DNA of 64,000 nucleotides from Opisthorchis felineus (taxonomy: Eukaryota; Platyhelminthes; Trematoda; Opisthorchiida; Opisthorchiidae). Positions 45,626 through 57,054 of the stretch are shown here, piece after piece. Position 1 is the first letter of the stretch. Each line of letters begins with the position of its first letter. The position numbers were made by a program, and so were the translations under genes. The notes beneath the pieces were generated by a model. That model ran no database searches. It saw only the letters and a program-made list of their open reading frames with translations, and was not told where the DNA came from. The stretch covers positions 341,342-405,341 of the forward strand of contig SJOL01009857.1 in assembly GCA_004794785.1 (NCBI GenBank), read 5' to 3'.

Positions 45626-47851
45626 CGGAGAGCAGCTACGTGGTGAATCTAACTACGGATTTTGGAACAATTCAAGATAGGCAAAGGTGAGCTATCAAGA
45701 TGCGCAACCAAACTGAAGACATAAACAGTCACCGAAGTTCTACGTATCGAACTAGACCAAATGCGAATTACAATGAAATCTCTCAGGGGATGCCACGACG
45801 CGTGAAAGGTAAAATCGCCTCTCCTAGGAGGTGGGTTTTATAATCTTAAGTTAATTATCTTTAGATTGTAAGGATGCAACAGTAATTTTTCTGCGTGGGA
45901 AGATCGCGCCCAAGTAGTGGTGGCACCGTGGTGTTCCCAAGGCACGATGGGTCCCCCGTAGGAGAGATTATTTTTGGTTAGCCCTGTCGGGTAGTCCCCC
46001 TAGATGGGGAAATTTTATGCACACAGGTGAAAGAGAGCCCGTTTATCTCTTAATAAAAGAAATATCCTCATAGGATGTGATCGAGGTCTGTTCCAACATC
46101 GCGCACTTCTCAGTTTCAGCATTGTTCGCAAACTGCACCTGATGAAGCGCACTAACCAACCATGTGTTTGTGGTGATTGGTGTGTTTAGTTAGGTTTATA
46201 TCCACCATCAGAGTAAAAACCGATAAAAGCTGCTTCATAGGATACCGTGGTTTCCACAAGTACCACCGCAATAACGCAGGCTATGTGTGACCTCTTGCTG
46301 GTGAAATTACAAGTGTCATCAGCATACAAAATGCTCCCACGTAGGACTATGGTAGACTTTTGTCCATTCACCGACTGCGAATAAGTTTAATCAATGAACA
46401 TTACCATACACTAGGCAGAGATCCAGCTGACAGTGTCCCCGGGGATTTTCCAGCCATCCGTTGATTATTCCGAGTATTCTGGTAACCTTTCTGGTAAGCT
46501 ATTTCAACAGTTCTTATGAACAATAGGTTGTACTCGAATCGCGCTTGTAAGGAACATCGGAACGCACTAGCATTCCGCTTGGTATGGGTTCAACACATTT
46601 CTCAGACTATTAGTTGTACTTTTACGAACCAGCTGTTCGTAAGAGGAAGTACTCTACTTAGTGCGTTCTTCATTAAAGCTGTGTTCTACTGTATATGCAT
46701 AGGTCACTTCTGTTGAAGGAAATCAAACTTTTGTCCGGTTGAACGTTGTGGCACAGGCGTGAGATAATGTGCTGCTCAAAACAAACATGCAACAGTGTTG
46801 TTAGGATCGATAAGCCTCCATACTGACACGACTGTGAGCATGCATCGGCCAAAACAAACATGGTACGCGACCAGAGACAGGAAGCTAGAGATACGTCTTC
46901 AGCACTAGCAGAGTAACATATTAACATAGGATCGATATTGTAGGCGTACCCGGCCTCGGTCAATAGACAAAATATGCCTCGTTGTGGTATTGCTGGATAC
47001 CTGGTTGTCTTTTTGGAGGTAGAATGTGAACAAGGGGAGACACAATGTCAACTATGGTGGGCACTGGGATGGCTCCTTCAGGTATGGTAATTCCTATTGT
47101 ACACTGGCGGCGAAATCATTCGACTCTGCTTGAAGGTGACTTCTCTTCCAAGTGGTAAGAATTTGGAGTGTAACACATGAGTTTCTCGACCACGCTTGAA
47201 GGAAGAGACAAGCAAACCTTGCAAGAGGGTGGGGAATGGAATGACGCATGAAATCCTACGAGTAACTAAACACAGTAACTTCTCGTTCCAAGAGATGTCA
47301 TTTATCAAAAGAGTCTATAGCAAGCACCCCCTCACCCACAATAATTCTACCCGTGGAGGCCATCCCCAACAGTCTACGAGTTCAATCGCTGAAGAGAGAC
47401 TTCACCGCAGAAAAAAAATCACTGACTTTATGATCTAATGAAAAATACAAAAAAGCATACCTTAATGACCTGATGGTAATTTCCACTGGGGCACCTTTGG
47501 AACGAAAGCCAACGCACCTATTATCCTTAACCTGCTCACCATCTGATTAAACTACCGAACGGGTTCAAATGCGGAATTCTATTGTTGTCGCCCGATTAGT
47601 GTTGAATATAGCATTGAATTACAAAGGACAAAATTCGGCTTGGGGTCCCCTTCCTCATCGGTGCATCTCTGCACCCTCGATCCGGACATCAGCAATGTTA
47701 CGTTTGGCGGTCGACAAATATTTATATTTACTGACTAGTCTTTATGCAGCCTAGTTTGCTAGTAGACAGAATCATCAACGACAGCAACACGCCAGTAGCA
47801 AATACTGACGTTTTACTGTCACGCACGAAAAAACAACGTCCTTGCAAATAG

Positions 47852-48087
47852 AAGAACGAAGGGTAAGTGCTTGGTGGGAAAATCCCAATGTCCTTAAGGA
47901 AGAAGATCGACAACACAGTGTCCCTATATTCGAGTGGCATCGAACTAAAAACATTTGGGCGTCATGCAGGAGCGCGATGTTGACAGAAGCCGATTCTCGA
48001 GTTGCAATTGGTTTACAGATGATGATTTTGGGTGATAATTTCGCCTTTTCCTCAGTAGTCGATATCGACTTTACGACCTCCTCGTAA
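47852..48087 (+). CDS. Antisense candidate gene, possible exon g (phase 1 start, stop at 48087)
   Basis: Follows TTGCAAATAG and opens in phase 1 to a TAA at 48085-48087. It encodes SAWWENPNVLKEEDR, FEWHRTKNIWASCRSAM, ADSRVAIGLQMMILGDNFAF and SSVVDIDFTTSS. It has W-A-S-C followed by the same strand pattern as the other units. The end is unclear: a phase 1 donor exists at TTG G|GTGATA, otherwise it is a terminal exon of an alternative transcript. Confidence 0.35.
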
Positions 48088-48962
48088 TGAAGAAATTTCG
48101 ACAAGGATGCTTTAAAAAACGACAGGAAAAAAGAACACTGAACCGCGGAGGGTGTAAGCAGACGCTATTCAGGATACCGAGTATCACACAGATTGCTTTG
48201 AACCGAAGACCGAGAATTATGTCTACACTTATACGTATTCCGTGTGAGTTGCTGTGTATCTACGGCAAGAAACAAAACCAGCAATGACCACTGCATACTA
48301 CAACTATTTCTGGATGCGTTGGCAGTTTTTCACTTCTCTTTTCTACGGTCTGGTACATTGATGTTGAACGCCCCCCAAAAGAGAGTAAACCCTCAGAAGA
48401 GGCCAAAAAAAACAACTTTTCTTGTGATGACTTGTACTTTGGCAAATTCTTGTAGTTCGCCACTTTACAAAAATAACAGAGGCTACGGGATTAGCTAAAC
48501 AGATCCTAGTCACGGTCCATGTGACTGCAAAGTGCCACGACGAGCAGTCACAGATCAGTGACATCTAGGTTTCAAAAGTAATTCGATCACATGGCCAAAA
48601 GTAAACAGCGATAGTTTTAAGTCCCAGCTTGAAATATAATAGGAATAGTTGGTCTTGAACCATTAGGCTACGATAAACCAGCTATCCTGCTACCACAGCC
48701 GGTTGATATTGGAGAAGTGGAAATAACACACGCGCTTATTAGCGCAACAGGAGGTCCGAAAATCTAACCTGGTCCTATTGTTCGGCATTCGCGAGTAACT
48801 CTTATGGATGAGTAATCCTATTTGGAGGGTTACTAAATCATTCAGGACGGAATTAGTCTACTCTGGTTTTGGTGGAGAGTGAACTTGGGATAAGAAGCCG
48901 TACCTCAGTGGACAGAACTGGACTATGGGCTTACAAAACGCTTTGTTTCTTGGCATACATAC

Positions 48963-49212
48963 CTGAATCCATGAAAAAATCGATTCCGTTGATACTGGCT
49001 CGTTTAAACTCCATTTTATTCTCCGTCAGCGTGCCCGTCTTGTCTGAGAAGACATACTCAATTTGGCCCAAATCCTCTGGAATATTGAACGCGCGCACCT
49101 CAATGCGGCGGTCCACGGCTGCGTCATATAGTTCCAAATCTTGGTTCATATGCCAGACTTGGTGCATTTTGATAAATTCGATGCTAACATAGAGGGGCAG
49201 TGGGATAATCGA
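48963..49212 (-). CDS. ATP10: Flippase exon: M4 and DKTGT phosphorylation site
   Basis: 250 nt; acceptor GGTTTATTGCAG, donor TTCAG|GTATGT. It encodes SIIPLPLYVSIEFIKMHQVW, then AAVDRRIEVRAFNIPEDLGQ and IEYVFSDKTGTLTENKMEFK. DKTGT (49030-49044) holds the phosphorylated Asp. The M4 motif, PISL in most P4-ATPases, is PLPL here (49192-49203), an unusual change at the substrate pathway. The exon ends with one base of a split codon. Confidence 0.97.
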
Positions 49213-49823
49213 CTGCAATAAACCGAAGAAGTAAGAGAGGAGTGAGCTACTAAAAACGAAACGAAAGTACACAAAATTAGCTGTAACCTAATACGTTAAT
49301 AACCACATGATAGTGGCTTAAGCTCAAGTCAAGCAGGCAAACGGGAAGAAGTAGTTCCGGTTGGTGACAATCTGTACACAATATTAGAGGGAAAATACAT
49401 GTTGGAACTGCTGGAACATGTTAGAACCCGGGTAGCATATTTGCACAGAGATCTGAACCAATATCCGATTGTTTAAGATAGTCAACTCCGTCACAGGGAA
49501 CCTGCTGTAACCTTGGCAGTACCATACATCTGTTTTTAGGTTACGGTCTTTGGAACATGCCAAAACGCGTGCAAAGTATGTTTCAATGGATCCTTCCAAA
49601 TATATTGCTTTGCGTTCTCTCATTTTTGTCACAAGATCTTAAAATTTAGCCCCCTGCAATTCATACTAGCAACAGCATGGTGACCACAGTTCAAGATGAG
49701 CCACCGATTGTATCATTTGAAGACAATACAGAATCAAACAGCGAGGTTTCCGGTGCAGGCCTATTCACTATACTTCCTACCATGCATGTCAAAATTCCAG
49801 TAGGTTAGGTGTACGCTGAATAC
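49213..49823. other. Flippase intron, no feature seen
   Basis: 611 bp between the M4 exon and the proposed M3 exon. I see nothing supportable in it on either strand. Confidence 0.6.
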
Positions 49824-49927
49824 CATTAGGCTCAATGGCCCGATTGATAGAAGGCCAACGATATAAATGAGATTCTGAATGGGCAGAGGAAATGGACCAC
49901 TCCCTGGGAAGAAAAGTGTGTAGGTAG
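49824..49927 (-). CDS. ATP10: Flippase exon (probable): M3 membrane helix
   Basis: 104 nt between acceptor TTCCACCCAG (alternative CTTTTCTTCCCAG, exon start 49903) and donor CTAATG|GTATTC. It encodes TYTLFFPGSGPFPLPIQNLI and YIVGLLSIGPLSLM, a Pro-rich lead and hydrophobic helix at the place where ATP10 proteins have the luminal loop and M3. Both acceptors are in frame with the split Gly/Ala codon from 53211, and only the GTATTC donor is in phase with the exon at 49212; the nearby GTAGGA donor is not. Sequence similarity alone is weak, and the preceding luminal loop is short, so part of it may be unplaced. Confidence 0.6.
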
Positions 49928-52900
49928 CTGGGTGGAACGAATGAAACTTCGGCACAAGCGTTTGACAAAACAGCCACTCACTTGAAAAATAATGATAAAA
50001 CGCCAGAAGTTGAGAAATCCTTGAAATGCTGGACTGGATGTGCTCGCGTTGCGATCGATGGCGACAAAGGGAACATCATCACCGGGCAGATTTTGTTGCC
50101 ATATACCACAACCTATGGAGAATTAAGAATGACAGGTAGAATGAGGATTGAACGATCGCTAACCAAGCGATAGTAATCCTCCAAGAGATGAAGTCAAGCA
50201 AAGCCAGGGGTGACCTACTTTCGTTCAGGAAGCATTAAACTACACACAGAAATACCGCGACCTTACGGCAGTTGAATATTTATGCTCGGCTGATGACAGA
50301 CTTTCGCCAGCAATGAAGGGAAAGTGATGAACGATAGTAATTGCTACCAAACAGGATCCGAAACCATAAATAATTTCATGTGCATATGTCCTGGTAGGAA
50401 TTCAGAGAGATCGATGTTAAACCAAGAGACATCAGAAATCGCCCGACACCGGTACACACATCCCCAGCGATTGGTATCTCCTACAGTGACGAGGATTTTG
50501 ACAGCTCAAGTTACAAAAACGGTCATAGCCTGTTCGCTTAATTCAATAAATTGGTTAGGAACGTTTCCAGCACGTGCACCATCATCATCGTCGCCGTCAC
50601 AATCACCACCATCAAATTGCCAAGCCCAAAGAAAGACAAACGACTAATGGTATCTCGCACAGGGCGCCCCACATCATACAAACGAATCCATGATTCTTAC
50701 CCTAACACAAGGAAGTATACAGTGGTCCACCAATGAAGACCTCTCTCGCACTTTGTCCCGGTTCCGCGGAATCCATCTGAAAGCGACCGGGATTTTTCAC
50801 CGTTCCAGCCCCAGCAACAGGAATCGCCACTCAGAAGTCCGGAGCCGTGGTCGTTACGTGACCGAAGTTTCCTCCTTAGTTCCTGTGACTTGGGATGTTC
50901 GAACATCAAGTCTGGCTCTCTTAGTTGACTCCAGTGGGCATCCCTGGTATAGACTGATCAGTTTGATAACTGGAGTCCCAGGGGATTCCCTTATGATAGA
51001 TGTACATTGCACCGATTCAGATGTACCTTTCCGCGTTGGCTCAACGGTGCCTGGGGTACTTGCACTAGTCATTGTTAATGACAAATTAGAATAAAGTTGA
51101 TTCAAATCACCTGACGACAGCTCATTTGCATAACCATTAATTCGGCTGTACGGGATCAGGATTTGAGATAGTCACGCAATGAAAAACGAGGTATTTCTGT
51201 CCCGTTCAGCCAAAGTTAGGAGTTCACGGGCCACCCCTCAACTAATTTGGAGTTATTGTAAATAACCAAGGAAAACAATGAAATCAATGGACCACCAAGA
51301 ATAACGGAGCCACAAAATTTTCACTGACTGTTTTCTGAAGGTATGTGCGTAAATGTTGGGTGTCCCGGATCTTAAAGAGTCGTTGCAGATCACTCGTTAG
51401 TCGGATATCGAAGCCCTGATGACGATAAGGGCTAGCTACTCAACCGCGAAAAATCGCACGCCGACACTTCTTTAGCATTGATCAGTGACCAGAAAGTGCA
51501 TACATCTGGCGTTGCAACAAGGAAGTGACTAGTTTAGTGTTGTCGCACTGTTCGGCCCATGGCTCATGACGGTAGGAGAGCAACCCAAGAAGCACGCTGG
51601 CACCACCAGTCAAATCGACCAGAGCATAGATTTCGGGAAAGTTCCGTGTATGTACATTCATCGGTTCAATCTGGAAAAAACTGATCACATTTGACTACTC
51701 CTGGTTCCAGAAAGATGTACTTTTTGGAAAACACTATCATGAACGGTAAATTTTACGACATAAGAACAAAGCCAAGGGAAAAGGGATGCAATATCCTGCG
51801 GGTTTGCGCAATGGCTGCGAAAATGGCTTCATTAGGGATCCGATTTCGGCCAAAAGAGACGACACGATTATTCTTGTGGTAATAGAGGTACGGATTCAAA
51901 TGGACCGCCTTCATTCGACGGACGCTGGCATAGTATCTGACAATATACAGAATCGAAACCAGCCTTTAAGTAAGGAAAAGAGTAGAGGCGCTTTTCCGGT
52001 GCTTATCAGAGCGTGAAGATGCGGTCTGTTCAACACATCCGGCGAGTTGCTTAATCTAGTGGCACAATTTTCATTTTTCCAACAAATTATGAAAACGTTT
52101 TACATAGGTACTTCATTGTCCATTGTGTTGGTTTGCCTTCACCGAAACAACCACACACATCGTTGAGGTTGTCTCGAGGTATATTGGTTTGCAAGCCTTC
52201 TGGCCCATCATTCTACGTTCCAATTTGCTGAAGTCTGGAGAGTATTGTTGTTTCCGAACACCGAAACCCAAGTACCAGATATCGTACACGAAGAAGTGCG
52301 CGTGTGAAAATGCGCAATATTCGTACCCCAGTTGCGTCTATTTGCTGGTGACTTCTTCATAAGGCTTGGCAGTTGGTCTCTGAACTAGATCCTGGGAAAC
52401 AAGCTATGACAAACCGGAGGGAGGACGACTGGTAGACGGAGCTGGTATCCATCCTCAGTTTGTTAATGTCAGATAGTCGCAAGACAGCTGGATCACGCTA
52501 CCTTACCTGGGTGGCAAACAAATATAGAGGTAGGGTTCCTCCCGCAAACGCCACACACTGAAACATCTGCCGTATCGTCGGACCAACACGTGCTGAAGCT
52601 ATCCGTGCTGACGAAATACCGCACTCTGTTTTTCTGTCTCTTGCATACAGAATTAAAACACGTCGCAGTGTGCATGTATCCGTTCCTTAAAAAGGAGTCG
52701 CATGCCGGTTTGGTGAAACACATGAAACAGGCAGGGAGGAAGCACAAACAAATGGAACGATAGGGTAAAGATGCAAAATGTACGAAAACTAGGCCACTGT
52801 AGGTAGTTACGTGAAAATTCTGTTAACTTATGCTTTGGTGTGAAGGAAAACAGGGTATGATGGATTTGGAGATTTGATCATCCATTTTAGTAGGACCGCA

Positions 52901-53210
52901 GACAAAACACCGAACTGTTGGGGTTACCAGTGGTTAAGGTGTGCAAAATTCAAAGCAGACCACCATGATGAAGAAAGGCAACGTGATAACAGTACCAGCA
53001 TGCACATCAGAAGGGTAAAGCTCCGAAGCTGCCAAAAAGTTGGTGGAAGTAGATAAATGAGGAAATCAGCGGTAAACCGTCGTGCGCAATGTGACAACAA
53101 GACATGTAATACCAGCTCCATGTGGGCGGTACACCCGGATTTTCTTGCACCACAGAAGATAGGCACAGACCACCGACAAATACACCACTGCATACGTGAT
53201 TGTGACTTAC
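49928..53210. other. Flippase intron with antisense candidates
   Basis: It contains the plus-strand candidate exon 49974-50135. A long plus open frame at 50690-51094 (134 codons, beta-rich: SSLVPVTWDVRTSSLALLVD) may hold another unit, but its splice sites are unclear. 51100-53200 has short protein-like plus frames (e.g. near 51786-51900, RDDTIILVVIEVRIQ) without phase support. Confidence 0.45.
49974..50135 (+). CDS. Antisense candidate gene, exon h (162 nt, phase 1-1)
   Basis: Follows TTTGACAAAACAG and ends ATG ACA G|GTAGAA, phase 1 at both ends, 162 nt. It encodes HLKNNDKTPEVEKSLKCWTG, CARVAIDGDKGNIITGQILL and PYTTTYGELRMTG: C-W-T-G-C then the D-x-G strand pattern. It begins 47 bp from the flippase M3 exon on the opposite strand. 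No family recognised. Confidence 0.45.
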
Positions 53211-53342
53211 CAACAGCACCAGTGAAACAAATAACCGCCAAGATGAGGACACACCACGCAACATCCAAATTTATCCGGTGCTCCAACTTGCTGCGCTTGA
53301 AGCGGGGGCCCGTATTGTTCAAAGCTGACTTGGTCTCACTAC
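53211..53342 (-). CDS. ATP10: Flippase exon: LNNTGPRFKRSKLE stalk
   Basis: 132 nt; acceptor GTGCTCACAG, donor TTG|GTAAGT with one base of Gly left over. It encodes SETKSALNNTGPRFKRSKLE, HRINLDVAWCVLILAVICFT and GAV. This is the actuator-to-M3 linker (AGxETKxxLNNxGPRxKRSKLE) that distinguishes ATP10-type flippases, followed by a membrane helix. Phases match the exons at 55563 and 49927. Confidence 0.96.
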
Positions 53343-55562
53343 CTGTGAGCACGAGTGTACGGTTGTGATTTGGGTGAGGGGAATGGGAGTAAAAAAAAGG
53401 GTGGAAGGGGAATGAAAATTGGGCGAAATGGGATGTGTGTGCTGAAACAGTTGAAAAACCAAGAAACGTCGGCTAACGCGCGGATTAGAGATCGATTTAT
53501 CAAGCTCGGTAAGGTATGGAAAACCCAAATATTCCTGACAGAACGTGGATTACTTCAGTTGAGCGAATCATTCAAAAGAAAATCCGTTTACAATGCATCA
53601 GTGATATTCTCCGTAGTCCCTACGTCCACGCACGGCAGCGTCGTTTACAACGTAGTTGAAGTACCTTACACTTCCGGGTTTGAACAAGTGTAGAGCTGTG
53701 TGAACATTTCAATCGAGTTTTGGTTTGGCAGAAACACCAAACCGATGACTTTCTCTAGCCAGAGATTAGGATTATCGACAGTTCGACGTCAAAGTTCAAA
53801 ACTGATGTTTCGCTTCTGAACAACCATAATTTACTTGAAAGTCTTATTGTGAAGAAAAATGGACGGGGAAGGGACCTAGTACCAGCCTACTGTAATCACT
53901 TCGAGATGCCTACACCCCAGATACTTAACCAGACAATCTGGAGAGAAAATGACATATTTGGCAGCGTCTCCAGCCATACATTGGGAAGATGCAAGGCACA
54001 TGCCACGGACGAGAAGATTTTATTCAGTTCATCTATAAGCACTTTTGCTTTATTTTTCCATTCGAAGAAGAGGACAAGTCGTCTGCATATTCTAGACCGA
54101 CAGTCACCGTTTGAAAACCAGAGTTTTAAAGCCCTAGCGTTCGTCTCATTAGCCTGTCAATCAGGAAAGCGATTAGAAATGGAGGGGCCATCCATGCTGG
54201 ATGCTAATTTTAGTAGGAAAGCTTTTAGAGCGCTCCCCATAAACTCTTACACGCCCGCAAGTTTGAGAATACAAAGAACTTAGCCCATTCACAAATTTCT
54301 GGGATATTCATAGCTGACCAAGCACGTTACAGAGAACAAACCAGTCAAGAGAGTTAAATGCATCCTGGAAATCCAGAAATACCAAAATTATCGGCCATCT
54401 ATACGTATGGCATTGCTCTAGCACCTAACGGAGTGACGATAAGATCGGTACAACCTCTGCAACACCGAAATCCCGTTTGGTGTTCTCGATCCAATGTTTC
54501 ACGGCCCATCCTAAAGCGACGAAGAACGGGTGACGCCAATAATCAAGCTGATCCCCTGTGATTGCTACATTCGCTGAGGGTCCCAGTTGCCCAAGCCGAT
54601 TGGCCGATACGGCATGAGATTAACTCCGGTTGTGCGAATCATGGTTTGTGTGGGCTGGGATAACTGGGAGCCCAAACCACAACAGGGAGACGATCATGGT
54701 CCCTCAATCAAAGTCTCTGGCCCACAAGCCTGATCACTAGGCAAACGTGTTAAGCGGGAAATACCAGGATGATACAGTTTTTGAAGAACGGGTCACCACA
54801 GATGTTTCAACTCTCAAGCTGAGGGGCCAGGAAACTGCGTTGATCGGACATCTAACTAATGACCAGTCTTCGTATGAGGGACTCTACGAGTGTCGTAAAG
54901 ACACTCCGGTATGGCTCAAAGGATGACACAAGCGTACAAACCTTCACATAACGATAGGGCTAATTTTATTCGTGATGAACCATGACGTGCCCCACACTTC
55001 GAGTTGCCATCCAGGTAGAGAACAGATGTCAACAAGTCCCGGTTTGCTAGTAATGCTTTCCATGTTTGCTGTCGCTGAGTATAGGAGCTGCAATGATGCT
55101 ACCATTAACCGAGATCCTGCGGGAAGCGGAGATTATCATGAAAGGCTGATTCAGTTCCTAACACAAATATGGACTCAAAACTTTACACTGCACCTTTAAA
55201 GTAAAAGTTCTGTCAATCTTATCAGCAGTAAGGAACTTTGAATGGCTAGGGATCGTGTGCAAACGATGGATAGTCAGCATACTAAACTGCATCATACATA
55301 CAACAGCTGCGTTGTACAACAGACCTGGAGGTAGCAGCACGGTGCTTCGTGCTTCATTCGGGAGACAGACAAGATAACATACTACCTTGCGAATTTTCAT
55401 AAAAAACGGATCATAAGATTAGATCGGCGTCAAACAAAAGCTACCTGCTTAAAGCGTTTCCGCATGGGCTGCATTCGCATCTCATATGGTTTAACCCAGT
55501 GTAACCGAAATTCCATAGGTTAAAAATCGATATCCTTCTTCAACAAAGCACACTGAACTCAC
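53343..55562. other. Flippase intron with RT fragment
   Basis: A minus-strand non-LTR RT fragment occupies about 53830-54560. A plus frame at 53410-53512 ends in a strong phase 1 donor (CTC G|GTAAGG), but its start is unclear. 55030-55200 has a plus frame with Y-R-S-C and alternating hydrophobics. The remainder shows nothing. Confidence 0.5.
53830..54560 (-). mobile_element. Non-LTR retrotransposon RT fragment, decayed
   Basis: On the minus strand, across frames: a GISL block, FLDFQDAFNSLDWF (motif A with its Asp), then RLVLFFEWKNKAKVLIDELN and SVACALHLPNVWL. These match successive blocks of trematode non-LTR reverse transcriptases. The 144-codon plus-strand frame at 53849-54283 is the antisense shadow of this fragment. 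Stops and frameshifts are frequent. Confidence 0.6.
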
Positions 55563-55666
55563 CAGCATATATTACCATTCCTTCGATGAAATCCGTATTG
55601 CGAAGTACGCAACCACGCAATATCATGTTGTTTTTGCGGATTGGAATGACTCTATCAGGTCGTACC
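55563..55666 (-). CDS. ATP10: Flippase exon: LRGCVLRNT actuator block
   Basis: 104 nt; acceptor TGCCCTTCATAG, donor TATGCTG|GTGAGT. It encodes VRPDRVIPIRKNNMILRGCV, LRNTDFIEGMVIYAG. LLLRGCxLRNT and VVYAG are invariant P4 blocks in the actuator domain. It starts by finishing a Leu codon and ends with a split Gly codon; both match. Confidence 0.96.
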
Positions 55667-56536
55667 CTATGAAGGGCAGAAAGAAATTCCCAATAATCTT
55701 TTGTACGGTGTGAGAAGAAACAAGTCAACCTAGCTTTTTACTGGAATGATTCCAAGTTAGAGTGCGATTGTGTATAATTACAGCACCCTTGTGATAGATC
55801 ATTGTTGCACATGAAATACCAACGCGAAAGATAAGGTGCATCAACTGACACAGATGGGAAATCAATTTATCAGGTTGCACAGCTGTGAGCCACCAGCAGT
55901 ACGCTTGGTGGCGACATTAAATAACGCTGACGGACCATTTCGACGCTCCAGGTTTGAATTTCACGAGTGTCTTCAGACTCACAGCCAGCACCTGTCTTGA
56001 AAATCTACACAAATTGCTTAAGAAATCAAGACGTCGAAAAGTACACAAGGAGAATGTAGGGTCCCAGTCCGGTGGTTTTGCTGGCAGTAGCCTTTAATTC
56101 AGAAGTGTGACCCCACGAGGTAGCTGGTAGTAGGGTTTCTTGGGAGATCTTGACTAGTGCCAATGACTCAAAAGTATGCCCCTTTCGGCTGAGGGAGACT
56201 GACCTAGTACAAGGACGCAGGGAATAAGGAATAGACGCCTCACTCCTGATGTTACGGCTTTCAACAACCGCATTTGGAGTTTGATGATGGATTTTTAATG
56301 CTACTCTCCGATTAACCTGCCGTTGATAAGCCAAAAATACTTGATTCGATGCACACACGAAACACGCCAGTCCATCGTGTTCACGCCACCGTCTGGTTGG
56401 CTTTAAGGACTAGGGCAAGAGATAAAACATCCTACTGCATACCGTTCCACCAGATTTATTCGGAGAGACATCTACTTTAACCAGGATCATGAAAAATCGT
56501 CAAATACGATGCAACTACCTTCCGAGTTAAACTTAC
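55667..56536. other. Flippase intron, SINE trace
   Basis: 55860-55990 has CACCAGCAGTACGC and CCAGGTTTGAATTTCACGAG, a faint trace of the SINE seen at 38935. Otherwise nothing supportable. Confidence 0.4.
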
Positions 56537-56619
56537 AATTTCCCGTTGAATTTGTACAGCTCAGAACTGGGTGACTCGACTTCGGCGGGAAAAGTGAAGC
56601 TGAGAGGGGAAAAGGCTTC
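56537..56619 (-). CDS. ATP10: Flippase exon: actuator domain, small
   Basis: 83 nt; acceptor CTTTCATTTCAG, donor AAATT|GTAAGT. It encodes EAFSPLSFTFPAEVESPSSE LYKFNGKL (27 codons plus two bases), the counterpart of NPLTFxxxIExEKPNNDLYRF xG in ATP10 proteins. The usual EKPN is replaced by VESPSS. Phases fit both neighbours, and the exon is too short to be found by ORF length alone. Confidence 0.9.
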
Positions 56620-56681
56620 CTGAAATGAAAGAGAGGAACAAGATGAGTTGACATTGAGGAAGGGTGTCATCAGTATCCAAG

Positions 56682-56843
56682 CCGTTACGACCACTACACG
56701 TACGGCATATCAGACAATCCACCAAGGGGTGTACCAGTCGGAGCATTCACTGAGCTATCAAGCCTCAAACAGACCTAATTACTTGTTCTATATGTCGGGA
56801 CGATTCAACTACAGTGTTCAACAGATGATCGCACCGTTCAGTG
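56682..56843 (+). CDS. Antisense candidate gene, possible exon i (162 nt, phase 1-1)
   Basis: Follows AGTATCCAAG (poor pyrimidine tract), ends TTC AGT G|GTGACA (moderate). 162 nt, equal to the exon at 49974. It encodes TTTTRTAYQTIHQGVYQSEH, PNYLFYMSGRFNYSVQQMIA. No Cys. The frame stays open beyond the donor to a stop at 56920, so the end is uncertain. Confidence 0.25.
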
Positions 56844-57054
56844 GTGACATTGTGCTACTCACTTGTGATTCACTCACAGTAGCTTTGGTGTTGTCCAGAA
56901 GTTTTGGCTCTCATATATAATTCGAGTAATGGGGCCAAATTGTTTCAGACGCTTCAGTATATTAACCAACAATTGCAAAGGCAAGAGAGATGCGACAGCT
57001 TGCGCTCGTTCAATGTTCAAGCAAAGATTTGCTGGTCAAACAGGTTAAGGTGAA

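Larger units (their letters stand above)
33690..48962. other. 15.3-kb flippase intron(s) containing an unplaced flippase exon
   Basis: It contains a Penelope-like end (34865-34925), hammerhead-core repeats (35130-35530, 37425-37640, 39355-39715), a SINE (38935-39165), a plus-strand exon chain (43007-44973), a 21-bp inverted repeat (44575-44638), a SINE head (45525-45625) and another plus candidate (47852-48087). 35540-37420, 37650-38930, 39720-43000 and 45640-47840 show nothing I can firmly support. The missing flippase loop exon should be somewhere here. Confidence 0.5.

Noticed and set aside
47569..47754. Plus-strand frame with EFYCCRPISVEYS and TFGGRQIFIFTD
   Set aside because: Protein-like, but there is no AG between the upstream in-frame stop and the frame, so it cannot begin as an exon.
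49770..49823. GTAGGA donor that would extend the M3 exon to YWNFDMHG
   Set aside because: It leaves one extra base that the M4 exon at 49212 cannot complete; the upstream GTATTC donor keeps the frame.
53849..54283. Longest plus-strand frame in the area (144 codons)
   Set aside because: The reverse strand shows ordered non-LTR reverse transcriptase blocks, so this frame is their antisense shadow.
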